Source of the DNA: Bacteroidota bacterium
GTDB taxonomy: Bacteria; Bacteroidota; Bacteroidia; Chitinophagales; Chitinophagaceae
Direction: 5' to 3'
Length of the DNA: 64,000 nucleotides
Assembly: GCA_016868775.1 (NCBI GenBank)
Contig: VGFT01000003.1
Location: 1 to 64,000, forward strand
The notes under the pieces were generated by a model. That model was not told the DNA's origin, did no database searches, and saw only the letters and a program-made list of their open reading frames with translations. The number at the start of each line of letters is the position of its first letter. Positions within the stretch are counted from its first letter, which is position 1. The position numbers were made by a program, and so were the translations under genes. Positions 7,806-17,400 of this stretch are shown here, one piece after another.

Positions 7806-8467
7806 CAGCTTTCTTCGCCGGCGCCCAGATCGGTTTCTTCGATCATTGGCTCGGTAGATGCGGTTTCGGAGCTCATGCCTTCCATTGCTTCATCGACCGT
7901 AGTGGGTAGGATCATTTGCTCGGCCAATACTTCTTTGATCTTGGGCAGGTCCTCGGGCGAGTTGATCCCGAAATAATCCATGAAGCTACGAGAGGTCGTG
8001 TATAGCAGGGGGTGTCCGGGTAGTTTTTCGTTTCGTCCGCTGATCACAATGAGCTCTTTCTCCAGCAACTTCTGTACCGCGTAATCTGAGCTGACGCCGC
8101 GGATGGCTTCGATCTCGGATTTGGTGACCGGTTGTTTATACGCGATGATCGACAGCGTTTCAAGTGATGCCGTGGAGAGTCGTTTCAGGAATTTATCGCC
8201 ATTGAGCTGTGCGATAGTTTTATGGAATTCTTTTTTACTGAGGAATTGCCAGCCGCCGCCGCTTTGGCGTACTTCAAACGGATAGAATTCAGCCGCGTAT
8301 TTTTCTACCACGCCCTCAATGGCGGCTTCAACCTGATCCATCGGAATCTTATCCTCCATGAACCCGAAAGCCTGATTGATCAGATCGGTGAGTTCGAGGG
8401 TACTGAGGGGACGATCCGATGCGAAGATCAGGGCCTCTACGTGGGATATGAGTTGCGGGATTTCCAT
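7805..8467 (-). CDS. scpB: Segregation and condensation protein B
   Basis: Subunit of the SMC-ScpAB condensin, a pair of winged helices that binds ScpA. I place the start at ATG 8467 (MEIPQLISHVEALIFASDRPL), giving 220 residues; the open frame extends 13 codons further upstream but those would overlap atpG and do not resemble ScpB. Typical segments are HVEALIFASDRPLS, LSTASLETLSIIAYKQPVTKSEIEAIRGV and LPGHPLLYTTSRSFMDYFGI. The acidic tail after residue 190 is variable in the family. It sits between atpG and lysA on the same strand. Confidence 0.92.
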   Translation of the reverse strand: MEIPQLISHVEALIFASDRPLSTLELTDLINQAFGFMEDKIPMDQVEAAIEGVVEKYAAEFYPFEVRQSGGGWQFLSKKEFHKTIAQLNGDKFLKRLSTASLETLSIIAYKQPVTKSEIEAIRGVSSDYAVQKLLEKELIVISGRNEKLPGHPLLYTTSRSFMDYFGINSPEDLPKIKEVLAEQMILPTTVDEAMEGMSSETASTEPMIEETDLGAGEES

Positions 8468-8480
8468 TGAATGTATTTCA

Positions 8481-9362
8481 TCAACCCTGCAGGGCGGCAG
8501 CACCACTTACGATCTCGGTGAGTTCGGTGGTGATGGTAGCCTGACGGGCGCGGTTGTAAGAGATCTTGAGGGCGCGGAGAATTTCATTAGCGTTTTCGCT
8601 GGCCTTGTCCATCGCAGTCATCCGCGCGCCATGTTCGGAAGCGTTGGCGTCAAGCACGGCTTTGAAGAGTTGGGTATTAAGGATCTTTGGCATGAGTTCG
8701 GCCACGAGTTGTTCGCGGTTCGGATCGAAAATAAAATCATTTTGAGATTTACCGGCAATGGGGGCGGCTTTGGGGATGGGCAGGAAGCGCTCCACTTCAA
8801 ATCGCTGGGTGGCGGCGTTTTTGAATTGACTATAGATCAGTTCGACCACATCGAATTCTTTGTTCTCGAAGGCCTTCATCGCAGCTTGTGCGGCTTGCTG
8901 AACTGTTTCGAAGGTGAGGTTCAGAAAAACATCCTTGAACCGGGCATCGGTTTGATAACCGGATTTGGTGAGGCTTTCGTATCCTTTCTTCCCAATATTC
9001 CAGATGTGCACATTGCCTTTTTTGTAGGCATCGGCATATTTTTCGGCGATGGTGGCTTTGGTCAGTTTTACGACATTGGCGTTGTAAGCACCGGCCAGTC
9101 CGCGGTCACTCGTAATCACGATCAACAGTACTTTTTCAATGGGTCTTTCTGCCGCCAGACTCATAGCGGCACCGGAATCGGAGCTGCTCACGATGTTGCT
9201 GAGCATTTCCTGCAACTTGCCGGCATAGGGGCGCATTTGCACGATGGCATCCTGGGCGCGGCGAAGTTTGGCGGCACTTACCATTTTCATGGCTTTTGTG
9301 ATCTGCTGGGTGCTTTGGACGGACTTGATCCGGGTCCGTACTTCTTTGAGTTGTCCGGGCAT
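8481..9362 (-). CDS. atpG: F0F1 ATP synthase gamma subunit
   Basis: Central rotor stalk of the F1 sector. The conserved termini are present: MPGQLKEVRTRIKSVQSTQQITKAMKMVSAAKLRRAQ at the N-terminus in form, and KISYNRARQATITTELTEIVSGAAALQG at the C-terminus in form. At 293 residues it is normal length. It is not beside atpA here: its 5' neighbour is the divergent secA and its 3' neighbours are scpB and lysA. A minus-strand TAnnTTTG box lies about 20 bases upstream, so it seems to have its own promoter. Confidence 0.95.
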   Translation of the reverse strand: MPGQLKEVRTRIKSVQSTQQITKAMKMVSAAKLRRAQDAIVQMRPYAGKLQEMLSNIVSSSDSGAAMSLAAERPIEKVLLIVITSDRGLAGAYNANVVKLTKATIAEKYADAYKKGNVHIWNIGKKGYESLTKSGYQTDARFKDVFLNLTFETVQQAAQAAMKAFENKEFDVVELIYSQFKNAATQRFEVERFLPIPKAAPIAGKSQNDFIFDPNREQLVAELMPKILNTQLFKAVLDANASEHGARMTAMDKASENANEILRALKISYNRARQATITTELTEIVSGAAALQG

Positions 9363-9383
9363 TTTTTTCTAGTTCTGAGGGTG

Positions 9384-9391
9384 CAAAAGTA
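9384..9391 (-). promoter_or_regulatory. -7 promoter box for atpG
   Basis: Reading the minus strand, 9391-9384 is TACTTTTG, an exact TAnnTTTG, 21 bases before the atpG start. No clear -33 TTTG was found at the usual distance, where the GACATCG repeat block begins. Confidence 0.55.
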
Positions 9392-9405
9392 AGAGATTTA
9401 GGGGT

Positions 9406-9590
9406 TGGATGTATGAGAGGGTCCGGTGTCGGTTTAGGTACGGTGTCCGTTTGGGTACGGTGACCGGTGTCCGATGTAGTCAGATGACCGGTGCCAATCT
9501 CCCAACCTCATCGGACATCGGACAGTCCGCGAAGCGGACGACCGACATCGGACCCAAACGGACACCGGTCACCGGACATCGGACCTTCCA
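9406..9590. repeat. GACATCG-family repeat block with nested GCGAAGC hairpin, array F
   Basis: The atpG-secA gap. Words GTCCGATGTC, GACATCG and GACACCGG recur on both strands. 9442-9456 and 9552-9566 are perfect 15-bp inverted repeats, so the block can fold as a long imperfect cruciform. Inside it, 9525-9539 is a perfect 6-bp stem with a GAA loop (GTCCGC-GAA-GCGGAC), interrupting a run of GACATCG units (9514-9523 and 9543-9552). The block lies between the divergent atpG and secA promoters. Confidence 0.85.
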
Positions 9591-9595
9591 GGACA

Positions 9596-9626
9596 TTGCC
9601 CCGCGGCCATCCAACCCGTATCTTTG
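9596..9626 (+). promoter_or_regulatory. Bacteroidota-type promoter for secA
   Basis: -7 box TATCTTTG at 9619-9626, with TTG at 9596-9598 and a 20-bp spacer. It predicts a leader of about 25 bases before the ATG at 9656. Confidence 0.7.
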
Positions 9627-9655
9627 CCCCCCGAAACATCACTCAACAAGGCAAA

Positions 9656-12600
9656 ATGCTAGGCTTCCTATCCAAGTTAATCGGTGGCAGTAAATCCGAA
9701 AAAGATGTCCAGAAGATCCAGCCTCTGGTAGGCAAGATCAATGGGTTCTTCCAGCAATATCAGTCCCTAAGTAACGACGAGCTCCGGGGCAAGACCCGGG
9801 AGTTCCGATCCCGCATCGCCGAGCACCTGGCCCCCATCGATGCCCGCATCGCCGAAAAGCTGCAAGAAGCTGAGGCCCTGCCGGCAGCCGACCTGAACGG
9901 CCGCGATGCCATCTACCAAGAGGCCGATACCCTCAAAAAAGAACGCAACCAGCACCTCGAAAAGGTCCTCGAACAGATCCTTCCAGAGGCCTTTGCCGTC
10001 ATCAAAGAAACCGCCCGCCGCTTCAGCCAGGGCACCGAGATCGTGGCCACGGCCATCCAGCTCGACCGCGACCTATCCGTCAAAAAGAATTACATACAGA
10101 TCCGGGACGATCAGGCCATCTATCAGAACAGCTGGACCGCCGCCGGAGGCGCCGTAACCTGGAACATGGTGCATTATGACGTACAGCTCATCGGCGGTAC
10201 CGTACTGCACCAAGGCAAGATCGCCGAGATGGCCACGGGCGAAGGAAAAACCCTGGTCTCCACCCTACCCGCCTACCTCAACGCGCTTCCCGGCATGGGC
10301 GTGCACATTGTAACCGTGAACGATTACCTGGCCCGCCGCGACCAAGAATGGAATGGTCCCATTTTCGAGTGGCTCGGGCTCACCGTAGACTGCATCGACA
10401 AACATCAGCCCAATTCCGAGGAACGTCGCAATGCCTACCTCGCAGATATAACTTACGGAACCAATAATGAATTCGGATTTGATTATCTGAGGGATAATAT
10501 GGTCCACTCCCCCGAGGAAATGGTGCAACGCAAGCATCATTTTGCCATGGTGGATGAGGTGGACTCCGTGTTGATCGATGATGCGCGTACGCCGTTGATC
10601 ATTTCCGGTCCCGTGCCCAAGGGCGAAGACCAGCAATACCACATCCATCGCCCCCGTATCCAGCAATTGGTACAGGAACAAGAGCGGTTGGTGCGCAATT
10701 GCCTGAACGAAGCCAAAAAACGTTTCGCGGAAGGAAAAGAAGATCCAAAAGAAGGCGGACTGTTTCTTTTCCGTGCCTATCGCGGATTACCGAAATACTC
10801 CCCGGTGATCAAATTCCTCAGTGAACCGGGCATCAAGGTCAAAATGCAAAAGGCGGAAAATTATTATTTGCAGGACCAGCAGCGCAACATGCACATAGTA
10901 GATGAGGAATTGCTTTTTCACATAGATGAAAAGAATAACTCGGTCGAGTTGACGGAGAAAGGATTGGCGATAATCACCCGCACCGGTGAGGATCCGGAGT
11001 TTTTTGTCCTCCCCGACATCGGCGTAAAACTCGCTGAAGTGGAAAAAGCCGAGGGATCTGCCAATGAGAAAATGCAATTGAAAGAAGCCGTATTGGCCGA
11101 CTATTCCCAAAAAGCAGATCGGATCCATTCCGTGCAGCAATTGCTAAAAGCCTATACCCTGTTTACTAAAGATGTAGAGTATGTGGTGATGGATGGGGCC
11201 ATTAAGATCGTAGATGAGCAGACGGGTCGTATCCTCGAAGGGCGTCGTTACTCAGACGGATTGCATCAGGCCATTGAGGCGAAGGAGAACGTGAAGATCG
11301 AGGCCGCTACGCAAACCTATGCGACCATTACGTTGCAGAATTATTTCCGGATGTATCACAAGCTCTGTGGTATGACGGGTACGGCGGAGACGGAAGCGGC
11401 GGAGTTGTGGAGCATTTATAAGTTGGATGTGGTGAGCATTCCTACGCACATGAAGATGATTCGGGACGATCGCGAGGATCTGGTGTATAAGACCAAGCGG
11501 GAAAAATACAAGTCGGTCATCGATGAGATCGAGGCCCTTCGCAATGCAGGCCGTCCGGTGCTCGTGGGTACCACATCGGTGGAGGTGAGTGAATTATTGG
11601 GGCGGATGTTGCAGCAGAAGAAGATTCCGCACAACGTATTGAATGCAAAACAGCACGCGAAAGAGGCGCAGATTATTACAGAGGCCGGATTAGCGGGTGC
11701 GGTTACGATTGCGACGAACATGGCGGGTCGTGGTACGGATATTAAGTTAGGTCCGGGTTTAAAAGACGCCGGTGGACTGGCCATCATTGGTACGGAGCGG
11801 CATGAAAGCCGCCGGGTAGATCGTCAGTTACGGGGTCGTGCCGGTCGACAAGGCGATCCGGGTTCTTCTCAATTCTATGTTTCCTTGGAGGATGATCTGA
11901 TGCGCTTATTCGGTAGTGAGCGGATTGCGTCGATGATGGACAAGTTGGGATACAAGGAGGGCGAGGTGATCCAGCACAGTTGGATCAGCGGTTCCATTCA
12001 GCGGGCTCAGCGCAAAGTGGAGGAAAACAACTTTGGCATTCGTAAGCGTTTGTTGGAATATGACGATGTAATGAACATGCAGCGTAATGCCGTGTACAAG
12101 CGTCGTAATCACGCCTTGTTTGGCGATCGGTTGGCGTTGGATATTGATACGGCTTTTGTGAGTTTGGCGGAGGGATTGATCCATTCGTTCCGCGAGCAGG
12201 AGGACCACGACGGATTCAAGTTGGCCGTGATTATGAGTTTTGGGGTGGATACGTCCATTACCCGGGAGCAGTTGAATAAGATGGATGTGGGCGGACTTAC
12301 GGATCTGTTGTATTCGGAGGTGATGGAAAGGTATGAACGGCAAAAGAAGGAGTTGCAAACACAATCGGTGCCGGTATTCAAGAATATCAAGTTGCAGCAG
12401 GGCGGTCATATTGAGAATGTGGTGGTACCTTTCACGGATGGCAAGCGGGGCTTGAATGTGCTTTCTAATATGGCCAAGACCTTAGAGACTTCGGGTGTGG
12501 AGTTGACCAATGCCTTGGAGCGTACGATCACTCTGGCGATCATTGATGAATCGTGGAAGGAGCATTTGCGCGCGATGGACGATCTGAAGCAAAGTGTACA

Positions 12601-12955
12601 GACGGCGTATTTGGAGCAGAAGGATCCGTTGGTGATTTACAAGATGGAGGCGTATAATTTATTTCGTTCGATGAATGAGGAGGTGAACAAGTCGATCGTT
12701 TCGTTTTTGACCCACAGCGCTATTCCCATTCAGGACGAGCGGTCGCAGTTGAAGGAAGGTCGTCAGCAAAAAACCGATATGAGTCGCATGAAGATCAACA
12801 AAGACGAGATCGACTCATTGGGCGATGATTATGCCGCCAACGAGCGCGACAAAGCTCCTGCTACGCCGGTTGTTGCCGGTCCGCGTATTGGCCGCAATGA
12901 TCCGTGTCCCTGCGGGAGTGGGAAGAAGTATAAGCAGTGCCATGGACGGGAGTAA
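9656..12955 (+). CDS. secA: Preprotein translocase ATPase SecA
   Basis: Motor of the Sec export pathway, at the inner membrane with SecYEG. Start at ATG 9656 (MLGFLSKLIGGSKSEKDVQ); the longer open frame upstream runs through the promoter and repeats. The 1099 residues are long but normal for Bacteroidota SecA. Visible are Walker A in EMATGEGKTLVSTLPAYLNAL, the DEVDSVLIDDARTPLIISG motif, IVDEQTGRILEGRRYSDGLHQAIEAKE in form, NMAGRGTDIKL and QLRGRAGRQGDPGSSQFYVSLEDDLMRLFG in form. The C-terminal zinc-binding SEC-C tail is RNDPCPCGSGKKYKQCHG. Segments around residues 270-330 and 350-450 are insertions seen in this phylum. Confidence 0.97.
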   Translation: MLGFLSKLIGGSKSEKDVQKIQPLVGKINGFFQQYQSLSNDELRGKTREFRSRIAEHLAPIDARIAEKLQEAEALPAADLNGRDAIYQEADTLKKERNQHLEKVLEQILPEAFAVIKETARRFSQGTEIVATAIQLDRDLSVKKNYIQIRDDQAIYQNSWTAAGGAVTWNMVHYDVQLIGGTVLHQGKIAEMATGEGKTLVSTLPAYLNALPGMGVHIVTVNDYLARRDQEWNGPIFEWLGLTVDCIDKHQPNSEERRNAYLADITYGTNNEFGFDYLRDNMVHSPEEMVQRKHHFAMVDEVDSVLIDDARTPLIISGPVPKGEDQQYHIHRPRIQQLVQEQERLVRNCLNEAKKRFAEGKEDPKEGGLFLFRAYRGLPKYSPVIKFLSEPGIKVKMQKAENYYLQDQQRNMHIVDEELLFHIDEKNNSVELTEKGLAIITRTGEDPEFFVLPDIGVKLAEVEKAEGSANEKMQLKEAVLADYSQKADRIHSVQQLLKAYTLFTKDVEYVVMDGAIKIVDEQTGRILEGRRYSDGLHQAIEAKENVKIEAATQTYATITLQNYFRMYHKLCGMTGTAETEAAELWSIYKLDVVSIPTHMKMIRDDREDLVYKTKREKYKSVIDEIEALRNAGRPVLVGTTSVEVSELLGRMLQQKKIPHNVLNAKQHAKEAQIITEAGLAGAVTIATNMAGRGTDIKLGPGLKDAGGLAIIGTERHESRRVDRQLRGRAGRQGDPGSSQFYVSLEDDLMRLFGSERIASMMDKLGYKEGEVIQHSWISGSIQRAQRKVEENNFGIRKRLLEYDDVMNMQRNAVYKRRNHALFGDRLALDIDTAFVSLAEGLIHSFREQEDHDGFKLAVIMSFGVDTSITREQLNKMDVGGLTDLLYSEVMERYERQKKELQTQSVPVFKNIKLQQGGHIENVVVPFTDGKRGLNVLSNMAKTLETSGVELTNALERTITLAIIDESWKEHLRAMDDLKQSVQTAYLEQKDPLVIYKMEAYNLFRSMNEEVNKSIVSFLTHSAIPIQDERSQLKEGRQQKTDMSRMKINKDEIDSLGDDYAANERDKAPATPVVAGPRIGRNDPCPCGSGKKYKQCHGRE

Positions 12956-12956
12956 G

Positions 12957-13036
12957 GTCCGGTGTCGGTCGTCCGCAGCGCGGACTGCACTCTACACCGG
13001 TCATCGGACAGTCCGCGCAGCGGACGGCGGACATTT
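12957..13036. repeat. GACATCG-family repeat with two nested hairpins, array G
   Basis: Fills the gap between the convergent secA and amidohydrolase stop codons (12955 and 13040). Contains two perfect 6-bp stems with 3-base loops: 12971-12985 (GTCCGC-AGC-GCGGAC) and 13011-13025 (GTCCGC-GCA-GCGGAC), separated by CACCGGTCATCGGACA. It may act as a two-way terminator, but there is no T-run after either stem. Confidence 0.85.
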
Positions 13037-13039
13037 TAC

Positions 13040-14377
13040 TCAAAACCCCTTCTTCCCCTTATTAATCTCATACTTCTCCTCGAAACGGCGGTTCAGCAGC
13101 TTGTGCTTATCCGTCAAATCAATCTGCCGGCCCTGAATAAGTGCCATGGTTACATTGCTGCTCTTCATGTCCAAAATATCGCCTTCACTTACAACAATGT
13201 TCGCGTCTTTGCCCACTTCAATACTACCCGTACGATCGGCAACACCCATGATCTTAGCAGCGTTGAGGGTAATGGCAGCAAGAGCCTCCTCCTTCGATAA
13301 TCCGTAAGCGGCTGCCGTACCGGCATTGAACGCTAAGTTTCGTCCGCGGGTCTGAGAGTCGTCGTCCGAGATGGAGAACAACACACCGGCTTTTTGCAAG
13401 GCCGCAGCCGTTTTGTAGGGCTGATCCACATCGTCATCCTCCGCCGTAGGCAAACTATGTGATTGCTGCAAGATCACCGACACATTGTACTTCTTCAACA
13501 GATCGGCCACCTGATAACTCTCGCTGCCACCCACGATCACCAGATCCACCCCGAACTCCTGTGCAAAATCCAACGCGGCCAGAATTTGCTTCACGGTATT
13601 TCCATGCACATACAGTTTTTGCTGCTTGTTCAACAGCTTCTTAACCGCCTCAAACTTCAAATTGGTTTGCTCGTGTACTGGCATTGCATGATACGCTTTT
13701 GCCTCGCGCAGAAATTGCTTAAACGATTCGATCTTGTCGAGACCCTCCTTAACCGGATCGCCGGCACCGGGTTGAGGACCACCAAATCCGCCCATGCCAC
13801 CCCGACCACCGGACGGACGCGGCATCAACGAAGGAAAATAGACATGCATACCGGCATCGGACTGATAGGCCGCATCCTCCCAATTCCAGGCATCTAACTG
13901 CACCACAGAAGAAGTACCAGCCACAAAATTTCCCTGCGGAACCACATTGGCCAGCAAGATCCCGTTGGAACGAAGCGTGTTGATCACCTTCGAATCGGAA
14001 TTGTATGCCACCAGCGAACGCACACTCGGATTAAAATCACCGATCTCTCGAGCATCCTGTGTGGCGCGCACCGCACTGATCTCCACCAGTCCCAATGCAC
14101 TGGTGGGGAGGATGAGTCCTGGGTAAACATGCTTACCGGCAGCATCCACCACCTGAATATTGGCACTGCGCGGAACGGGAATGTCATTGCCCACGGCCAT
14201 GATCATTCCACCCTCCACGCGAATCGTTCCTTTTTCAATAACGGTGCCGTTTCCGGTATGAATGGTGGCATTGATGATGTAAATGGGATCGGTCTGCGCC
14301 TTGGCAGGAAGCACGGTCTCCTGCGCCATCAGCGAATAACTAAGTCCGATCAGTGCGGCGAATAATATCTTTTTCAT
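13040..14377 (-). CDS. Secreted amidohydrolase-like protein lacking the usual metal motif
   Basis: A 445-residue exported protein (signal peptide MKKILFAALIGLSYSLMAQ) with the composite beta-sandwich and TIM-barrel layout of the amidohydrolase superfamily. The segment that normally reads PGLIDxHxH is here HVYPGLILPTSALG (residues 83-96), so the first two metal-binding histidines are absent. The C-terminal features AAITLNAAKIMGVADRTGSIEVGKDANIVV are intact, and SISDDDSQ near residue 350 replaces the usual late Asp region. It may be non-catalytic or use another metal set. A Gly-rich insert (residues about 195-215) is notable. It lies 30 bp after a larger relative on the same strand, so they form one operon and may act together. 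Confidence 0.85.
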   Translation of the reverse strand: MKKILFAALIGLSYSLMAQETVLPAKAQTDPIYIINATIHTGNGTVIEKGTIRVEGGMIMAVGNDIPVPRSANIQVVDAAGKHVYPGLILPTSALGLVEISAVRATQDAREIGDFNPSVRSLVAYNSDSKVINTLRSNGILLANVVPQGNFVAGTSSVVQLDAWNWEDAAYQSDAGMHVYFPSLMPRPSGGRGGMGGFGGPQPGAGDPVKEGLDKIESFKQFLREAKAYHAMPVHEQTNLKFEAVKKLLNKQQKLYVHGNTVKQILAALDFAQEFGVDLVIVGGSESYQVADLLKKYNVSVILQQSHSLPTAEDDDVDQPYKTAAALQKAGVLFSISDDDSQTRGRNLAFNAGTAAAYGLSKEEALAAITLNAAKIMGVADRTGSIEVGKDANIVVSEGDILDMKSSNVTMALIQGRQIDLTDKHKLLNRRFEEKYEINKGKKGF

Positions 14378-14407
14378 ATGCTTGTGTATGCGTAGTGAAT
14401 AATGTGA

Positions 14408-17400
14408 TTAATAGTTTTCTTCAGCATCGATGACCAGCAATCCGTGGCTATGCCCATGATCGCTGCAGGTATGCATGTATTGATAAGAAGGTTGAGCCGG
14501 AATGGTAGGCGCGCCACTTCTTTTCTCTCCGTTCATTTTTCGCACCAGTCGCAACCGTTCGGCATCAATTTCTTTTTGCATCTGCTCATCTTTGGCGCGG
14601 TCGAAATAAACCGTTCCATCCACAATGGTGTAAAGCGATTTGGCATAAATACTTAGCGGATGATCGCTCCACAGTACCACGTCGCCGTCCTTACCGGGTT
14701 TAAGGCTTCCAACTTTGTCCTCCACATGTAACATCTTCGCCGGATTCAACGTCACCATCTTCAACGCCTCTTCTTCCGTTACACCGCCATACTTCACGAT
14801 CTTGGCGGCTTCTTGATTAAGACGGCGAGCCATCTCGGCATCATCGCTGTTGATGGCCACAGTGAGTCCCACTTTTTGCATAATGGCCGCGTTATAGGGG
14901 ATTGCATCCTCTACTTCCATTTTATAAGCCCACCAGTCAGAGAAAGTAGAAACAAAGGAACCGTGCTTGAGCATTTTGTCCGCCACTTTATATCCTTCCA
15001 GAATATGCGTGAACGTATTTACGGTATATCCCATCTGCTCGGCCACTTTCATAGCGCCGTTGATCTCGCTTTGTACGTAGGAGTGACACGTGATGAATCG
15101 TTTTTTCTCAAGGATCTCCACAAGTGCATCCAGTTCAAGGTCGCGGCGAGGCGCTGATCCGGTAAATCCTTTCTTGCCTTTATTGGCTTCGTATTCTTTC
15201 CAGCTGCGCTGATAATCTTTTGCGCGGGTAAAGGCATCAATCAATACTTGCTCGACACCCATACGGGTATCGGGGTAGCGGTTGTTGCCCAGGGGCGAGG
15301 AGGAACGTTTTACGTTCTCACCGAGGGCGAACTTGATCTGTCCGGGCCATCCGCGGAATTTCAGGTCCTCGTCGTTTCCTCCCCAGCGAAGTTTGAGCAG
15401 CTGGGTTTGTCCGCCGATCACATTGGCTGAACCATGCAGGATATGAGAGGAAGTAACACCGCCGCTGAGTTGGCGATAAATATTTACGTCGTCGGGGTTG
15501 AGGTTATCGCCGATGCGTACTTCGGAGGTAACGGATTGTCCGCCTTCATTGATCGAAACCGCAGCGATGTGCGAGTGTTCATCTATGATTCCGGCGGTAA
15601 CGTGTTTGCCGGTTCCGTCAATGACCCGAGCTGTTGGGTCTGATAGATTCTTTCCAACTGCAGCGATCTTTCCATTTTTAATAAGTACGTCGGATTGTTG
15701 CAGGATGCCTTCTTTTTCGTTGGTCCACACCGTGGCATTCTTGATCAGGATCGTCTCTTGTTTGGGCTTATCTTCTTCTTTCCAGCCAAAGGGAAGCAGC
15801 GGATAAGTTAGGTCGCCCAGTGTGGGAAGCTCTTTTTTCTTTACGCTGTCGGCTTTGTATTCGGCCGACTTCACCTGCACGGCGGTCCAGCTAAGCGGAT
15901 TGCCCAAGGAATCCGTTCCGGTTCCGTTCCAGCTGCTACCGTTTACGAGTCCGCTAAGTCTTGTCGCCGTCACCGGCAGTGGCTCCGCTCCCGAAGGCAT
16001 TCCTCTTCCACCAAATCCTCCAGCAGCTTGACGCGTTGTATCCGCTCCGGGAGCACCGGGCGCACGCAACCGTTTTGCAGCCGGCGCATAACTTAACTTG
16101 ATCTGTTTGCCGTCGACCGTCAGCTTGGATTGCAGTGTATCCTTTGCATAAAGAGAAGTAACACCACCGGCTTTTACTTCGAGGGTGTATTGCTCGGAAC
16201 CGGCGGGACCATTCACGGTCAACGTATAGGTGCCATTAACAGCTCCGGCATCTTCCTTGACGGTGTATTTGATACCCTGTACCCAATTCTGCAGAAGAGT
16301 TGATTTTTCCTGAAACATCGGTCCGCTCATCACCAGAAAATTCGCCAGCTTACCGGCTTCCAGACTACCCACCAGATCCGCAACACCCAATGCTTTGACC
16401 GGATTAAGCGTCAATGCATCCATGGCAGCTTTTTCAGAGAGTCCGTATTCCATCGATTTTTTCATCGCAGCCGCGAATTGCGAAACGGATTTGAGATCAG
16501 CGGTCGTGAGACAAAACGGAATACCCGCTTTTTCAAACGAAGCAGCTAATGTGGGTGCGAGCTCCCAATGTTTCATATCGCCTAAAGACACAAAGCGGGC
16601 ATCGTTGGGATCTTCTACATCCTGCGCGAGTGGAAAATTCAGTGGCAGAATGAATGTAGCGTTGGTAGATTTCATCTCCCGAATCCGTTGGTATTCGTTT
16701 TGCCCGGCTTTCAGAATGTATTGCACGCCAAACTCATCGCCGATACGGTCGGCCCGCAGGTCATTCCACTTATCGCCTGCCTCAAATACTTGCGGCAGCG
16801 AGCGGGTTTCATTAAACGCTTTCAAGCTGAGATTCAATCCCTCTGCGGCAGGTTTGTTTTTGTACCAATCGGCATCGAGATAAGTTTGCCGTAGCAACGA
16901 AATGGATCCCATCATGGAACTGGGATAGCTTTGGGTAGAGGTTCCTTTATTAAATGAATAGTGTGCGGAAGCTTTTTCTTTGAGCATCACCAGATTTTCT
17001 TTTTCCGTGGCCAGGGTAACAAGTGCACCGGTACCACGAGCAATGCCATCTTTCATGTGCGTGAGCACGGTACCGAATCCCGCTTCGCGGAGAGATTTGG
17101 CTTGTGATTCGTTTACCGAGAAGGAAGCGTAGGCGTTGACTTCGGGACGAATCGCCTGGTTCCATCCAAAGGGACCTTTGGTAGCGGTTTCCAATTGGGC
17201 CGGTTGGGCAAAATTGAATCCACCCCTTCCAGTGTTTTGCTGAGTGGGCATGCCATAGTCGGCATAGAGATCCACAAAGGATGGATAAATGAATTTATTC
17301 GTGCAATCGATCTCCACGGCCCCAACGGGAACGGGGAGTCCGGTACCTACGACTACGATCTTCCCGTCGCGCACCACGAGGGTCGCATTTTGGATCGTCG

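Noticed and set aside
8376-9392. 338-codon plus-strand ORF across atpG
   Set aside because: It is the antisense of atpG and scpB, both clear genes, and has no recognisable motif.
9406-13036. CRISPR array
   Set aside because: Repeat units are 7 bp and without regular unique spacers, and no cas gene is present.
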